Shown: positions 49,151 to 58,908, counted from the stretch's first letter. The stretch is 64,000 nucleotides of DNA from Mycolicibacterium sp. J2 (GCF_026240945.1 NZ_JAPFPY010000001.1:1-64000), one strand, 5' to 3'. Program-made: numbers and translations. Notes: generated by a model from the letters alone, not told the origin.

Positions 49151-50817
49151 TACAGGGCCGCCCTGATCGACGCGTGCAGCGCCCGCAGCGACGACCGGTC
49201 GGCCTTCACCTCCAGTACCCGCATCCCGTCGTACGGTTCGGCCAGCGCCGCACCGAGATCGTCGACCTCGATCTGAGCGCTGTCGACGTGGTAGGCACGG
49301 CACAGTGCGCCGACGTCCACATCGTGCGGGGTTCCGAAGACCCGCGAGGACACGTCGGAGAACCGGGGATCGCCCTGCTCCAGCAATTCGAAGATGCCGC
49401 CACCGTTGTCGTTGGACACCACGATGGTCAGGTTCTTCGGGTGCGGCTCGGTGGGCCCGACCAGCAGGCCCGAGCTGTCGTGCACGAAGGTCAGATCGCC
49501 GATCAACGCGACGGTCTTGCCGGGCCGGTCCCTGCCGGTGCGCTCGTGTGCCCGCTCATGGGACAGGGCCGCGCCGATGGCGGTGGAGACCGTGCCGTCA
49601 ATACCGGCGACGCCGCGGTTGGACCGCACCCGCACACCCGGGGCGGCCAATCCGACCAATGCCATATCGCGGACCGGGTTGGAGGCGCCGAGCACCAGCT
49701 GGTCACCGTCGCCCAGGGCGTCGGCCACCGCGGCGGCGACGTGCAGGCCGGTGGTCAGCGGATGGTCTTCGAGCTGGGCGTGCACCGCGGCCAGGGTGCG
49801 CCGGTGGAGGTCGGCGCAGCGGTGCAACCAGCCCGCGTCGGGTGCGCCGGTGGTGACCGCCCGGGTGCCGGTGGCCTGCGAATTGCCGGACACGTCGGGC
49901 CAGCGGGGGCCGGTGGTGAGCGCGAAGACCGGTACCGCGGGATCGGCCAGCAGCGCCGACACCGGGCGGTGCAGGGTGGGCCGGCCCAGCATGATGACCT
50001 GCGCGGGGTGCAGCAACGGCAGCGCCAGCGGGTGCAATGGATTGGCCGGGGCCGGCGCGGTGGGTTCGGCCACGGTGGGCAGCGCGGCCAGGTTGGGGTG
50101 CCGACCGGCACCATGTCCGGCGATCACGACGGTGTCCGGGGTGAGGTCGATATCCAGCGGCTGGTCGAAGCTGACCGGCGGGGTGTAGGTCCACGGTGTG
50201 CCGTCCGGCCGTCCTGGCGGGCTGGCGTCGGGGTGATCGTCGGCGTCGGGAACCAACGGTTCGCGCAGCGGGATGTCGAATTGCACCGGGCCGGCGTTGG
50301 CGGTGCGTGCTCCGGTGGCGGCCGCCAGGACTCGGCAGGTGGCCGAGCGCCACTGCGCGTTCAGCGCGGCCAGGTCGTTTTCGGCCGGCTGCTCGGCCAG
50401 TCCCAGGCTGATGGTGGCCCGCACCTGGGTGCCGAAGTAGCCGAGCTGCTCCATGGTCTGGTTGGCTCCGGTGCCCAGCAGCTCGTAGGGGCGGTTGGCG
50501 CTCAGCACGATCAGCGGCACGCGGGCGTAGTTGGCTTCCACCACCGCCGGCCCCAGGTTGGCCACCGCCGTGCCGGAGGTCATCGCGATGCACACCGGGG
50601 CCATCTCGCCGCCCACCGACAAGCCGATGGCCAGGTATCCGGCGGTGCGCTCGTCGATCCGGACGTGCAACCGGAGCCGCCCGGCCCGGTCGGCGTCGTG
50701 CAGGGCGAAGGCCAGCGGCGCGTTGCGTGAACCGGGGCACAACACGACATCGCGGACGCCGCCACGAACGAGTTCGTCGACGACGACGCGCGCCTGGGTC
50801 GTCGAAGGGTTCACCAT
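49150..50817 (-). CDS. menD: 2-succinyl-5-enolpyruvyl-6-hydroxy-3-cyclohexene-1-carboxylate synthase MenD
   Basis: A 555-residue ThDP enzyme. [37 protein letters not shown] at the start, [14 protein letters not shown] with the catalytic Glu, [29 protein letters not shown], and the ThDP motif region [13 protein letters not shown]...[11 protein letters not shown]. It joins 2-oxoglutarate and isochorismate in the first committed menaquinone step. It aligns along its full length with Rv0555. ATG 50817 (MVNPSTT), one codon before the M. tuberculosis start. It is followed by a coupled membrane-protein gene and preceded by bpoC six bases upstream. Confidence 0.97.
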   Translation of the reverse strand: MVNPSTTQARVVVDELVRGGVRDVVLCPGSRNAPLAFALHDADRAGRLRLHVRIDERTAGYLAIGLSVGGEMAPVCIAMTSGTAVANLGPAVVEANYARVPLIVLSANRPYELLGTGANQTMEQLGYFGTQVRATISLGLAEQPAENDLAALNAQWRSATCRVLAAATGARTANAGPVQFDIPLREPLVPDADDHPDASPPGRPDGTPWTYTPPVSFDQPLDIDLTPDTVVIAGHGAGRHPNLAALPTVAEPTAPAPANPLHPLALPLLHPAQVIMLGRPTLHRPVSALLADPAVPVFALTTGPRWPDVSGNSQATGTRAVTTGAPDAGWLHRCADLHRRTLAAVHAQLEDHPLTTGLHVAAAVADALGDGDQLVLGASNPVRDMALVGLAAPGVRVRSNRGVAGIDGTVSTAIGAALSHERAHERTGRDRPGKTVALIGDLTFVHDSSGLLVGPTEPHPKNLTIVVSNDNGGGIFELLEQGDPRFSDVSSRVFGTPHDVDVGALCRAYHVDSAQIEVDDLGAALAEPYDGMRVLEVKADRSSLRALHASIRAAL

Positions 50818-50823
50818 GTCAGC

Positions 50824-51645
50824 CTATGCCCGGCCCAGCGGGGTGGGCTCGATGGGCAACTCCGTGCGGCCTTCGCCGAAGAAGTCCAGGATGGCGGTGT
50901 TGACGGTGTCGGGCTGTTCGATGAAACCGAGGTGTCCGGCGGCACCGATCTCCAGATACCGGCCGCGCGGAATCGCGTCGGCCACCTCGCGGCCGAGGTG
51001 CGGCGGCATGACGACGTCGTCGGTGAACCCGATGACCAGCACCGGCGTCGTGATGCTCTGATAGGCGGGCAGCCGGTTGGTCTTCGGGGCGACGTCCAGC
51101 TGGCTGCGCAGCCCGGGGGTGGGTTTGGTGGGCCACATGGTGAACATCTCGGCCCAGTCCATCACCGCGCGGTCGTCGTTGAGGGTGGTCGGCGAGAAGC
51201 TCTCCAGCAATCGGATCTTGGCGTCGTAGGCCGGTGGCAGCGTGATGCCGGCGGCGGCCAGCTCGCGTTCGGCGGTGCTGAAGAACTCCCTGGCTTTGTC
51301 GTGCCTGCCGCGGGTGGCCATCAGCACGGCCTGCGTGACGAGGTCGGGGCGGGCCACCATCAGTTCCTGCGCAATGAAGGAGCCCATGGATACGCCGACG
51401 ACCCGCACCGGGCCGCCGACCACGTCCTCGATGAGTTTGGCGGTGTCGGCGACCACCTGTTCGGTGGTGAAGCCGCTGGCGTTCTCGGTGGCGCCGATGC
51501 CGCGATTGTCGAAGGTGATGACCCGGTAGCCGGCGCGCCGGAAGGCGGGTACCTGATGCAGGTGCCAGGTGCGACCGGCGCCGCCGCGGCCGGCGATGAA
51601 CAGGACGGGATCACCGCTGCCGCGGTCGTCGTAAGCCAGGTTCAC
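50824..51645 (-). CDS. bpoC: Alpha/beta hydrolase BpoC
   Basis: A 273-residue serine hydrolase: oxyanion region FIAGRGGAGRTWHLHQVP, nucleophile Ser in GVSMGSFIAQEL (around residue 101), Asp in VLVIGFTDDVVMP and His in GAAGHLGFIEQPD. It matches Rv0554, named as a non-haem peroxidase but more likely an esterase or a MenH-like hydrolase, given its conserved place between menD and menC. That role is inference from position. GTG 51645. It is in line with menD, six bases apart, so they share a transcript. Confidence 0.93.
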   Translation of the reverse strand: MNLAYDDRGSGDPVLFIAGRGGAGRTWHLHQVPAFRRAGYRVITFDNRGIGATENASGFTTEQVVADTAKLIEDVVGGPVRVVGVSMGSFIAQELMVARPDLVTQAVLMATRGRHDKAREFFSTAERELAAAGITLPPAYDAKIRLLESFSPTTLNDDRAVMDWAEMFTMWPTKPTPGLRSQLDVAPKTNRLPAYQSITTPVLVIGFTDDVVMPPHLGREVADAIPRGRYLEIGAAGHLGFIEQPDTVNTAILDFFGEGRTELPIEPTPLGRA

Positions 51646-51655
51646 CCGGCCGACC

Positions 51656-52366
51656 CTACTTGCGGGCGCGCACCTTCTTGATGGCCTGGTCCCACAGCAG
51701 CAGCGTGCCGGCCTTCAGTGCGCTGGGTTTCAACAGCTCGCGCGACATCAGGGCGGTGGCCGACGCCTTGGTCGCGGTGGACGCCTTGGAGAAGTGCCCG
51801 GAATCGAACGGCGGCTGCGGGTCGTACTCCATGGACAGCTGGATGGCCTTGGCCCGGTCCTCCCCCGCGATCTGGGCGGCCAGCCACAATCCGAGGTCGA
51901 TACCGGCGGACACCCCGGCGCCGGTCACCACGTCCCCCTGGTGCACGATCCGTTCGTCACCGACCGGCTCGACCCCGAAGGTACGCAGCGTGGGCAGGGC
52001 CGCCCAATGCGAGGTGGCCCGCTTGCCGTCCAGCACCCCGGCGGCGGCCAGGATGATCGAGCCGGAGCACACCGACGCCGTCCACGTCGCGGTGCGGTGT
52101 GCTCGGCGCACCCAGTCCAGCAGGGTCTGATCGCGGGCGTGCTCCATGGTGCTGAAACCCCCTGGGATGAGCATCACGTCGGCCGACGGGGTCTCGTCGA
52201 AGGAATGTGTCGCGCCGACCACCAGCACCCCGGAGTCGGCGGTGACGGGTCCCGGTTCATGCCAGACGAAACGCACCTCGGCGTCGGGCAGCCACCGCAG
52301 CGACTCGTACGGGCCGATGAAATCGAGTGCGGTGAATCCGGGATACAACACGATGGCGATTTGCAT
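51656..52366 (-). CDS. DJ-1/PfpI-family protein
   Basis: A 236-residue protein of the GATase1-like group: IVLYPGFTALDFIGPYESL at the start, DVMLIPGGFSTME, and the nucleophile elbow TASVCSGSIILAAAG with Cys100. The His in the GKRATSHWAAL region completes the usual dyad. Isonitrile hydratase-like and protease-like members share these features; the substrate is unknown. ATG 52366 follows GAGGAG. It lies between the GlxA-type regulator and bpoC on the same strand and is an insertion relative to the M. tuberculosis order. Confidence 0.88.
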   Translation of the reverse strand: MQIAIVLYPGFTALDFIGPYESLRWLPDAEVRFVWHEPGPVTADSGVLVVGATHSFDETPSADVMLIPGGFSTMEHARDQTLLDWVRRAHRTATWTASVCSGSIILAAAGVLDGKRATSHWAALPTLRTFGVEPVGDERIVHQGDVVTGAGVSAGIDLGLWLAAQIAGEDRAKAIQLSMEYDPQPPFDSGHFSKASTATKASATALMSRELLKPSALKAGTLLLWDQAIKKVRARK

Positions 52367-52376
52367 GCCTTCTCCT

Positions 52377-53342
52377 CTATGCGAATGACTTGCGGTATTG
52401 GTCTGGGGAAACGCCAACGCGCCGAACGAAGTTGCGACGCAGGGTTTCGGCGCTGCCGAATCCACAGCGGGCGGCGATCACGGTGAGGGTGTCGTCGGTT
52501 TCCTCCAGTTGCCGGCGGGCGGCATCGGTTCGGATCCGCTCGACATACGCGCCGGGCGCCTCGCCGACCTCCTCGGTGAACAACCTGGTGAAGTGCCGCG
52601 GGCTCAGCGCCGCGCGCTGCGCAAGGGACGAAATGCTATGTGCGGCACCAGGTTCTGACTCGATAGCTTCTTGCACGGCACGGATCGGCGCACGTTTGGC
52701 TCGCGGCATCCACACCGGCGCCGCAAACTGGGTCTGACCGCCGGGGCGACGCAGGTAGAGCACCAGCCACCGGGCGACCGTCTGGGCGGTCTCGGTGCCG
52801 TGGTCCTCCTCGACGAGGTGCAGTGCCAGGTCGATACCCGCGGTGACACCGGCGGCCGTCCACACCCGGTCGGAGCTGCGTACGAAGATGGGCTCCGGGT
52901 CGACCGTGACGCCGGGGTACTCGCCGGCCAGCCGCGGCGCGAAGGCCCAATGCGTGGTGGCCGTGCAGCCGTCGAGCAGTCCGGCCTCGGCGGCCAGCAA
53001 TGCCCCCGAGCACACGGTGACGACGCGGCGGGCGCTACCGGCCGCGGTGCGGATCCAGTCGATGATGGCGGTGTCATTGCGCGCTTCCTCGACGCCGAAG
53101 CCGCCGGGAATGACCACGATGTCGATGGGCGCGCCGGGATCCGGCGGTGGCGCGGCAACGAACTCCAGCCCCGTCTTGGTTGCAATCGGGCGCCCGTCCA
53201 TCGAGATCAGCCGCACGTCGTAGCCGCCCGCACGACGCTCGGCCGCCAGTTGCAGGCTGGCGCCGGTGAACACGTCGAACGGCCCGACGATGTCGAGGGC
53301 CTGCACCCCGCCGAAGCCGAGGATCACCACCGATCGCGCCAC
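52377..53342 (-). CDS. GlxA-type AraC-family transcriptional regulator
   Basis: A 321-residue regulator. Residues 1-190 are a DJ-1/PfpI-like domain (VVILGFGGVQALDIVGPFDVF, VIPGGFGVEEARND, TVCSGALLAAEAGLLDG with Cys111). Residues 220-321 hold two AraC helix-turn-helices (HSISSLAQRAALSPRHFTRLF and LTVIAARCGFGSAETLRRNFVRRVGVSP). It probably controls the adjacent DJ-1/PfpI gene 10 bases downstream. The inducer is unknown. GTG 53342. It is divergent from the HicB-like gene, with 115 bases between. Confidence 0.92.
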   Translation of the reverse strand: MARSVVILGFGGVQALDIVGPFDVFTGASLQLAAERRAGGYDVRLISMDGRPIATKTGLEFVAAPPPDPGAPIDIVVIPGGFGVEEARNDTAIIDWIRTAAGSARRVVTVCSGALLAAEAGLLDGCTATTHWAFAPRLAGEYPGVTVDPEPIFVRSSDRVWTAAGVTAGIDLALHLVEEDHGTETAQTVARWLVLYLRRPGGQTQFAAPVWMPRAKRAPIRAVQEAIESEPGAAHSISSLAQRAALSPRHFTRLFTEEVGEAPGAYVERIRTDAARRQLEETDDTLTVIAARCGFGSAETLRRNFVRRVGVSPDQYRKSFA

Positions 53343-53457
53343 CGTCTCATCGTGACCGTCAACAGCGATGGCGTCCAGGACACGGCCCCCACAGATCAGG
53401 ACATGACGTCAGAGCCAGCCGGTACGCGGTGTCGGTGCCGCAGGTGATGATCTGGCC

Positions 53458-53802
53458 ATGCCGCGCTACACGTATCGCGCCGAGTGGTCCCCCGACGCCG
53501 GGAAGTACATCGGCCTGTGTCTGGAGTTTCCCGTGCAGTTCGCCTACGGCATCACGGCCGCGAAGGCGACCGCCGCCATCGAACAGGAGGTGAGCGCCTA
53601 TGTCGCAGAGATGGTCGCGGACGGTTTCGACCCGCCGCCGTCGCTGACCGACCGCACGTACAGCGGCCGGTTCGTGGTCCGTACCTCCCCGGTGTTGCAC
53701 GGCAAGCTGATGGTGGAGGCGGCCGAGCAGCGGGTCTCGCTGAACCAGTGGGTGGTGCAGAAGCTGTGCGGCCGTCCGCCGTCGCTGGACGACCTGTTCT
53801 GA
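53458..53802 (+). CDS. HicB-like antitoxin, orphan
   Basis: A 114-residue protein. The N-terminal HicB fold has RYTYRAEWSPDAGKYIGLCLEFP and FAYGITAAKATAAIEQEVSAYVAEM. The C-terminal half has FVVRTSPVLHGKLMVEAAEQRVSLNQWVVQKL, a ribbon-helix-helix like that of HicB repressors. No HicA toxin gene is found on either side, so it could be an orphan antitoxin or a repurposed regulator. ATG 53458 is clear. An inverted repeat lies 20 bases after the stop codon. Confidence 0.85.
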   Translation: MPRYTYRAEWSPDAGKYIGLCLEFPVQFAYGITAAKATAAIEQEVSAYVAEMVADGFDPPPSLTDRTYSGRFVVRTSPVLHGKLMVEAAEQRVSLNQWVVQKLCGRPPSLDDLF

Positions 53803-53822
53803 GCCGCACTCGAGTCTGGAAA

Positions 53823-53844
53823 GCGATATCGTATGCGATATCGC
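53823..53844. repeat. Inverted repeat GCGATATCG-N4-CGATATCGC
   Basis: A perfect 9-bp dyad with spacer TATG sits between the convergent HicB-like and menC genes. It could be a weak terminator or a binding site; the AT content of the arms is unusual for a mycobacterial terminator. Confidence 0.6.
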
Positions 53845-53893
53845 CTTCGGCAACCATGTGTCACCCGGAACTGGGGCACCGATACCCGGCCCA

Positions 53894-54787
53894 TCACAGC
53901 AGCCGATGGCACTCCCGTACCCGGTCGATCCACCACTGCCGCCGATCCGCCGACACCGCAAGGCCGGCCAACCGGGCCGGGTCGGGGGCCACCGGGCCGA
54001 CCGGCAGGAAACCGTCGGTGGGCAACGCGACCTCCGCCACGTCCTCGACGAACAGTCCCCCGGTGCCGAGACCGCAGGCGTGCGGCAACTCCGGCAGACA
54101 TGCCGCGGCCAGCAGACCGCGGGACATCCCGACCGCGGAGTCCAGTGCACTCGACACCACGAGCGGGATGCCGATCGCCGCGGCGATGTCCAGCAGCCGC
54201 CCGACCCCACCCAGCGGGGCGACCTTGACCACCGCGATATCCGCGGCCCGCAGCCTGGCCACCCGTAACGGATCCGAGGCCTTGCGGATGGACTCGTCGG
54301 CAGCCACCGGAATATCGACCAGCTCGCGCAGCTGCGCAAGTTCTTCGACTGTGGCACAAGGCTGTTCGAGGTACTCCAGCGGTCCGAGCGCGGCGGCTGC
54401 GCGCACCGCCTGCGCCAGCGTCCAGCCCCCGTTGGCGTCCACCCGGACCACTGGCACCAGGGCCCGCACCGCCTCGACCCGAGCGACGTCGTCGGCGAGG
54501 CGCTGCCCCGACTCGGCGACCTTCACCTTCGCGGTGCGGGCGCCGGGAAACCGGGCAAGTACCTCGGGCACCTGCGCCGCGGGCACCGCAGGCACCGTCG
54601 CGTTGATCGGGATCCGGTCCCGCCGCGGCATCGGCGAAACCCCGTACGCCGCTTCGATTGCGGCCGCCAGCCAGAATGCGGCCTCGGGCGGCTCGTACTC
54701 CAGGAACGCGCCGAACTCACCCCAGCCGGCGGGCCCGTCGATCAGCGCCACCTCCCGCTCGGTGATCCCGCGGAACCGTACCCGCAT
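53894..54787 (-). CDS. menC: o-Succinylbenzoate synthase MenC
   Basis: A 297-residue (as called) enolase-superfamily enzyme. TAKVKVAE holds the catalytic Lys, then VRVDANGGWT, LEYLEQPCA, VAADESIRK and VKVAPLGG carry metal ligands and the second Lys. It dehydrates SHCHC to o-succinylbenzoate. It matches Rv0553. Homology continues upstream of ATG 54787: the in-frame codons encode LDDLLQRLHVVALP, as in relatives, but no ATG, GTG or TTG is in frame there before fadD codons. The real start may be a rare codon such as ATC 54853, or there is a base error. Confidence 0.92.
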   Translation of the reverse strand: MRVRFRGITEREVALIDGPAGWGEFGAFLEYEPPEAAFWLAAAIEAAYGVSPMPRRDRIPINATVPAVPAAQVPEVLARFPGARTAKVKVAESGQRLADDVARVEAVRALVPVVRVDANGGWTLAQAVRAAAALGPLEYLEQPCATVEELAQLRELVDIPVAADESIRKASDPLRVARLRAADIAVVKVAPLGGVGRLLDIAAAIGIPLVVSSALDSAVGMSRGLLAAACLPELPHACGLGTGGLFVEDVAEVALPTDGFLPVGPVAPDPARLAGLAVSADRRQWWIDRVRECHRLL

Positions 54788-54836
54788 CGGCAGCGCGACA
54801 ACGTGCAGCCGCTGCAGCAGATCATCGAGCGGCGCG

Positions 54837-56408
54837 TCAAACGGTGGCGCGATCGCGGCCCTCCCAGTGTGGTGTGCGCAAGTCCTTCTTCATGATCTTG
54901 CCAGTAGGGTTGCGCGGCAGCGCGTCGGTGAAGTCGACGGTCTTCGGGCACTTGTAGGCGGCCAGTCGTTCCCGCGCCCAGGCGATCAGCTCGTCCGCCG
55001 AGACGTCGCCGCCGGCCTCCTCGTCCAAAGCGACGACAGCCTTGACGGCCTCACCCCACTTCTCGTCGGGCACCCCGAACACCGCCACCTCGGCGACCGC
55101 CGGATGCTCGGCGAGCACCCGCTCCACCTCGATCGAGTAGATGTTCTCGCCACCGGAGATGATCATGTCCTTGAGCCGGTCTTCGACGAAGACATAGCCG
55201 TCGGCGTCGATCCGGCCGATATCACCGGTGCGGAACCACCCGTCAGGGGTGATGGCCTCGGCGGTGGCCTCCGGCTTGTTCAGGTAGCCCTTCATCAATT
55301 GCGGTGTGCGGAACCACAGTTCACCTTGTTCCCCGGTGGGCACATCCTCGCCGGTATTGGGGTCGACGACACGCAGCTGCGCCTCGGGGATCAGGGTGCC
55401 GGCACTGACCAGGCGCTCCTCATTGCCGCTGCGGTGATCCTCTGGCATCAACCGGGTCACCACACCGCACACCTCGGTCAGCCCGTACACCTGGATGAAC
55501 TCGGTGTCCGGCCACGCCTGCAGGGCCCGGCGTAACAGCGGCAGCGGCATGGGCGAGGCACCGTAGGCATACGTCTTGAGCGCGCCGAACAACTTCACGG
55601 CGTCGGTACCGGTGTCGAGCACCTTGGCCAGCACGGCGGGCACCAGGAACGTCCGGTTGGCACCGGCGAGGATGCCGCCGGCCAGCGCAGCCCCGTCGAC
55701 ATCGCGCGTCATATAGCTGGGCACCCCGTTCTGCAGTCCGTACTGCATGTACGACGTGCCGCCGACATGGAACAGCGGCATCGCGACCAGGTTCTTGTCA
55801 CCCGGCTCGACGGTCCAGCCATCGAAGGCGTTGACGGTGTGGGCGATGACATTGGCCTGGGTCAGGGCAACCCCTTTGGGCCGGCCGGTGGTGCCCGAGG
55901 AATACATGATGATGCACACGTCGTCGGGAGTGACCTCCGGCGACCGGCCGACCGGGGTGGCCGCGGCCAGCATCGCCTCGTAGGCGTCGGCCCCGTCGGG
56001 TTTGACCTCGATGAGCTCGGTGACGGCCGGCAGGCTGTCGCGGATCGCTTCGACGGCCGGCAACAGCTCGGCGCCGACGAACAGCACGGTGGCACCGGAA
56101 TCGTTGATCACATAGTCCAATTCCTCGGCCGCCAACCGGAAATTGATGATGGCGTTGGCCGCGCCGAGCGACGCCGCGGCCAGGGTCGCCTCGACGCACG
56201 CGGGATGGTTCTTGTCCAGGAACGCGACGACGTCACCGCGTCCGACGCCGCGCGCAGCGAGCGCCCCGGCCAGCCGCCGGACCCGATCGTCCCACTGCGC
56301 CCATGTCCAGCTGCGCTGCAGATACGTCACCGCCTCCGCATCGGGTGTGGTGGCCGCCCAGTGTGCGACGCGCTCATCGAGGAACCGGGGTGCGGGCAAC
56401 TCCGACAT
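54837..56408 (-). CDS. FadD-type acyl-CoA synthetase
   Basis: A 523-residue adenylate-forming enzyme. P-loop-like IIMYSSGTTGRPKGVALTQ, YGLTEVCGVVTRL, GWFRTGDIGRIDADGYVFVEDRLKDMIISGGENIYSIEVE and the C-terminal NPTGKIMKKDLR with the catalytic Lys are all present. It activates a carboxylic acid, probably an acyl or aromatic acid, to the CoA thioester; substrate unknown. Because menC follows immediately, succinylbenzoate-CoA ligase (MenE-like) activity is possible but unproven. ATG 56408 (MSELPAPRF). It overlaps the presumed N-terminal extension of menC. Confidence 0.92.
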   Translation of the reverse strand: MSELPAPRFLDERVAHWAATTPDAEAVTYLQRSWTWAQWDDRVRRLAGALAARGVGRGDVVAFLDKNHPACVEATLAAASLGAANAIINFRLAAEELDYVINDSGATVLFVGAELLPAVEAIRDSLPAVTELIEVKPDGADAYEAMLAAATPVGRSPEVTPDDVCIIMYSSGTTGRPKGVALTQANVIAHTVNAFDGWTVEPGDKNLVAMPLFHVGGTSYMQYGLQNGVPSYMTRDVDGAALAGGILAGANRTFLVPAVLAKVLDTGTDAVKLFGALKTYAYGASPMPLPLLRRALQAWPDTEFIQVYGLTEVCGVVTRLMPEDHRSGNEERLVSAGTLIPEAQLRVVDPNTGEDVPTGEQGELWFRTPQLMKGYLNKPEATAEAITPDGWFRTGDIGRIDADGYVFVEDRLKDMIISGGENIYSIEVERVLAEHPAVAEVAVFGVPDEKWGEAVKAVVALDEEAGGDVSADELIAWARERLAAYKCPKTVDFTDALPRNPTGKIMKKDLRTPHWEGRDRATV

Positions 56409-56469
56409 CCGCAAAGCGTGCCACGCCGACTCCCGCCCCAGCCGGCTTTCCGGCAAACCCGGTCGGCGA

Positions 56470-58074
56470 TCAGGTCAGCGCGCCGGGTGTGCGTTGGTGC
56501 AGGGGGAACTGCACCACCACGGCCGACCCGTCGGCACGGGGATCCGACGCCGCGACCAGCTGCCCGTTATCGCCCACCTGCACCACATTGGCTTGTCCCA
56601 GCCCTTCGCTGTACCGCGGCGTCGCCACCACGTCGAGGCCGGCTGCAGCCAGGTCGCGCAGCGCGGCCGGATCGACATCCGTCTCGGCGAGCACCGTGTC
56701 GTCGGTACAGTCGCCGACCTGTTGCCCGACCACCGCGCGGGGTGCAGCCACCGCGTCGGCGGCGCTCGCCCCGTCGAGCATCCGCAGCAGCACCTGGGTG
56801 AGGATCTGTGGCTGGCCCTGACCGCCCATGGTCGCCAGCACATGAGCGACCGCGCCGTCCCGAGTGGTCAGTACCGGCATCAGGGTGTGCAGCGGACGTT
56901 TTCTGGGTGCCAGCACATTCGGTGAGCTCGGGTCGAGGGCGAAGCTGGTACCGCGGTTGTGGAACAGGATGCCGGTCTGCGGGTCGATCAGGCCCGAACC
57001 GAAGGCATGGTAGACGCTTTGGATGAGGGAGACCGCAAAACCGTCCGCGTCGGCGGCGGCGACGCCGACGGTGTCACCGCGGGGTACCGCCGCCGCGCCC
57101 GCCGTGGATCCCAGCGCCGCCACCGCGGCCAGGTTACCGCTCACCAGCGCGGGCACATCGACCTGAGCCAGCCGAGGATCGGCCAGCCGAGTGGCCCGTA
57201 ATCGATTGGCCTCGTGGAAGATTCGCATCACGGTGGCCAGGTCGCCGCCGAGCGGCGCGTCGAGGCCCAGATCGCGGATGGCCGTCAGCGCTCGCAGCAT
57301 CACGAACCCGTGCGTGTTCGGCGGACTGGTAAGGACTGTCAGACCGTGGAAGTCCATCGCGATGGGATCGGTGATCTCCGGGCGGAACTCGGCAAAGTCG
57401 GCATCGTCGAGCACCGAACCGTGCGAGCGCAGATACTCCACGGTGCGATCCGCGAGCCCGCCGATGTAAAACTCGTCGGGCCCGGCAGCGGCCAGCGTAC
57501 GCAGCGTCGCGGCCAGCGCCGACTGGTGTAGTCGTTCACCCAGGCCTACCGGCTGCCCACCAGGCCCGAACACCCGCTCGAAGTCGGCCATGGCGAACAG
57601 GTCGGCGTTCTCCGGGTCACGCAGGTGCCGGCCCAGCGACGGGGCAACCGGAACCCCGATCTCGGCGGCCTGCTCGGCCGGACGCAGCAGTCGATCCCAG
57701 GACAGCCGGGAGCCGAAGCTACGCAGCGTCTCCCAGCCCCGCACACCACCGGGGACGGTGATGGAGTCCGCTCCGCGTATCGGCAGGCGGTCACCGTGCG
57801 TGGCGCGCATCCGGGCCACATCCGCGGCGGCGCCGGACCAACCCGAGGCGTTGACACAGCGCATGGTTCCGTCCGGGGTGCGGACCAGTGCGATCAGGTC
57901 ACCACCGAGCGCAACGTTGTGCGGGTACACCACAGTCAGGACGGCCGCTGCGGCGATCGCGGCGTCGATGGCGTTGCCGCCATCGCGGTAGGCCGCCGTC
58001 GCCGCTTCCGTCGCCAGCACGTGTGGGGTGGCGATCGCGCCGGTGAAAGGCGATGCACCGTTGGTTGTGGGCAC
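56470..58074 (-). CDS. Gamma-glutamyltransferase family protein, probably cytoplasmic
   Basis: A 534-residue Ntn hydrolase. GNAIDAAIAAAAVLTVVYPHNVALGGD is typical of the large subunit. The autoprocessing Thr is in RGDTVGVAAADADGFAVSLIQSVYHAFGSGL (Thr335), and TLMPVLTTRDGAVAHVLATMGGQGQPQ lies in the small subunit. No signal peptide is present, unlike exported GgtA/GgtB, which suggests action on imported gamma-glutamyl compounds. GTG 58074 is preferred over TTG 58098. It follows the amino-acid ABC transporter genes on the same strand, 43 bases after the ATPase gene. Confidence 0.92.
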   Translation of the reverse strand: MPTTNGASPFTGAIATPHVLATEAATAAYRDGGNAIDAAIAAAAVLTVVYPHNVALGGDLIALVRTPDGTMRCVNASGWSGAAADVARMRATHGDRLPIRGADSITVPGGVRGWETLRSFGSRLSWDRLLRPAEQAAEIGVPVAPSLGRHLRDPENADLFAMADFERVFGPGGQPVGLGERLHQSALAATLRTLAAAGPDEFYIGGLADRTVEYLRSHGSVLDDADFAEFRPEITDPIAMDFHGLTVLTSPPNTHGFVMLRALTAIRDLGLDAPLGGDLATVMRIFHEANRLRATRLADPRLAQVDVPALVSGNLAAVAALGSTAGAAAVPRGDTVGVAAADADGFAVSLIQSVYHAFGSGLIDPQTGILFHNRGTSFALDPSSPNVLAPRKRPLHTLMPVLTTRDGAVAHVLATMGGQGQPQILTQVLLRMLDGASAADAVAAPRAVVGQQVGDCTDDTVLAETDVDPAALRDLAAAGLDVVATPRYSEGLGQANVVQVGDNGQLVAASDPRADGSAVVVQFPLHQRTPGALT

Positions 58075-58116
58075 TGCTGAACAACTCCCTCGTGACAATG
58101 AGCCGGTATCCGGTAT

Positions 58117-58908
58117 TCAGTGAATGGTGGACAGGAACGCCTTGGTGCGTTCGTTTTTCGGGCTGGTGAACAGTACGTCGGGTGCCGCGTCCTCGATGAT
58201 CCGACCCGCGTCCATCACGATGATCCGATCGGCGACATCGCGCGCGAACCGCATCTCGTGAGTCACCACCACCATCGTCATCGCCTCGCGGGCCAGCTCG
58301 CGCATCACCGTGAGCACCTCGCCCACCATCTCGACGTCCAGCGCGCTGGTGGGTTCGTCGAAGAGCATCACCTTCGGACGCATGGCCAGGGCGCGGGCGA
58401 TCGCCACCCGCTGCTGCTGCCCGCCGGAGAGCTGGCTGGGCCGCGACTCCGCCTTGTCCCCCAAGCCGACTCGTTGCAGCAGCGCCCTGGCATCCTCGCG
58501 GGCCTTGTCTTTTGGCTGTCCGAGCACCCGGACCGGCGCATTCCACACGTTCTCCAGCGCGGTCATGTGCGGGAACAGGTTGAAATGCTGAAACACGAAC
58601 CCGATTTCGCGTCGCCTGCGGGCCAGCTCGGTCTTGCTGATCTTGCGGCCACCCGCACCGTGCGCGATGGACTGCCCCGCGATGCGGATCTCGCCGCTGT
58701 CCAGTTCCTCGAGATGGTTGAGCGAGCGCAACAAGGTGGTCTTGCCGGCGCCGGACGGTCCGATGAGCACCACCACCTGCCCGCGGTCGACGTCGAGGTT
58801 CACGTCGTCGAGCACCCGTCGACCGCCCAGCGTGCAGCGCGCGTCACGGACAGAGACGATCGGACCACTATCGGTGTCGTTCAACGGTTCTCCTGTAGTG
58901 GCAGTCAT
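58117..58908 (-). CDS. Polar amino-acid ABC transporter ATP-binding protein
   Basis: A 263-residue ATPase of the GlnQ/HisP type. Walker [10 protein letters not shown] at 50-58, Q-loop [17 protein letters not shown], signature [15 protein letters not shown], Walker [14 protein letters not shown] and the His switch VVVTHEM. It powers import of a family 3 substrate by the permease and binding protein encoded just upstream; ATG 58908 overlaps the permease stop (ATGA). It lies second to last in a binding protein-permease-ATPase-GGT operon. Confidence 0.95.
   Translation of the reverse strand: MTATTGEPLNDTDSGPIVSVRDARCTLGGRRVLDDVNLDVDRGQVVVLIGPSGAGKTTLLRSLNHLEELDSGEIRIAGQSIAHGAGGRKISKTELARRRREIGFVFQHFNLFPHMTALENVWNAPVRVLGQPKDKAREDARALLQRVGLGDKAESRPSQLSGGQQQRVAIARALAMRPKVMLFDEPTSALDVEMVGEVLTVMRELAREAMTMVVVTHEMRFARDVADRIIVMDAGRIIEDAAPDVLFTSPKNERTKAFLSTIH

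Noticed and set aside
49174..50730. A 518-codon plus-strand frame opposite menD
   Set aside because: It is entirely opposite the full-length conserved menD and contains no domain.
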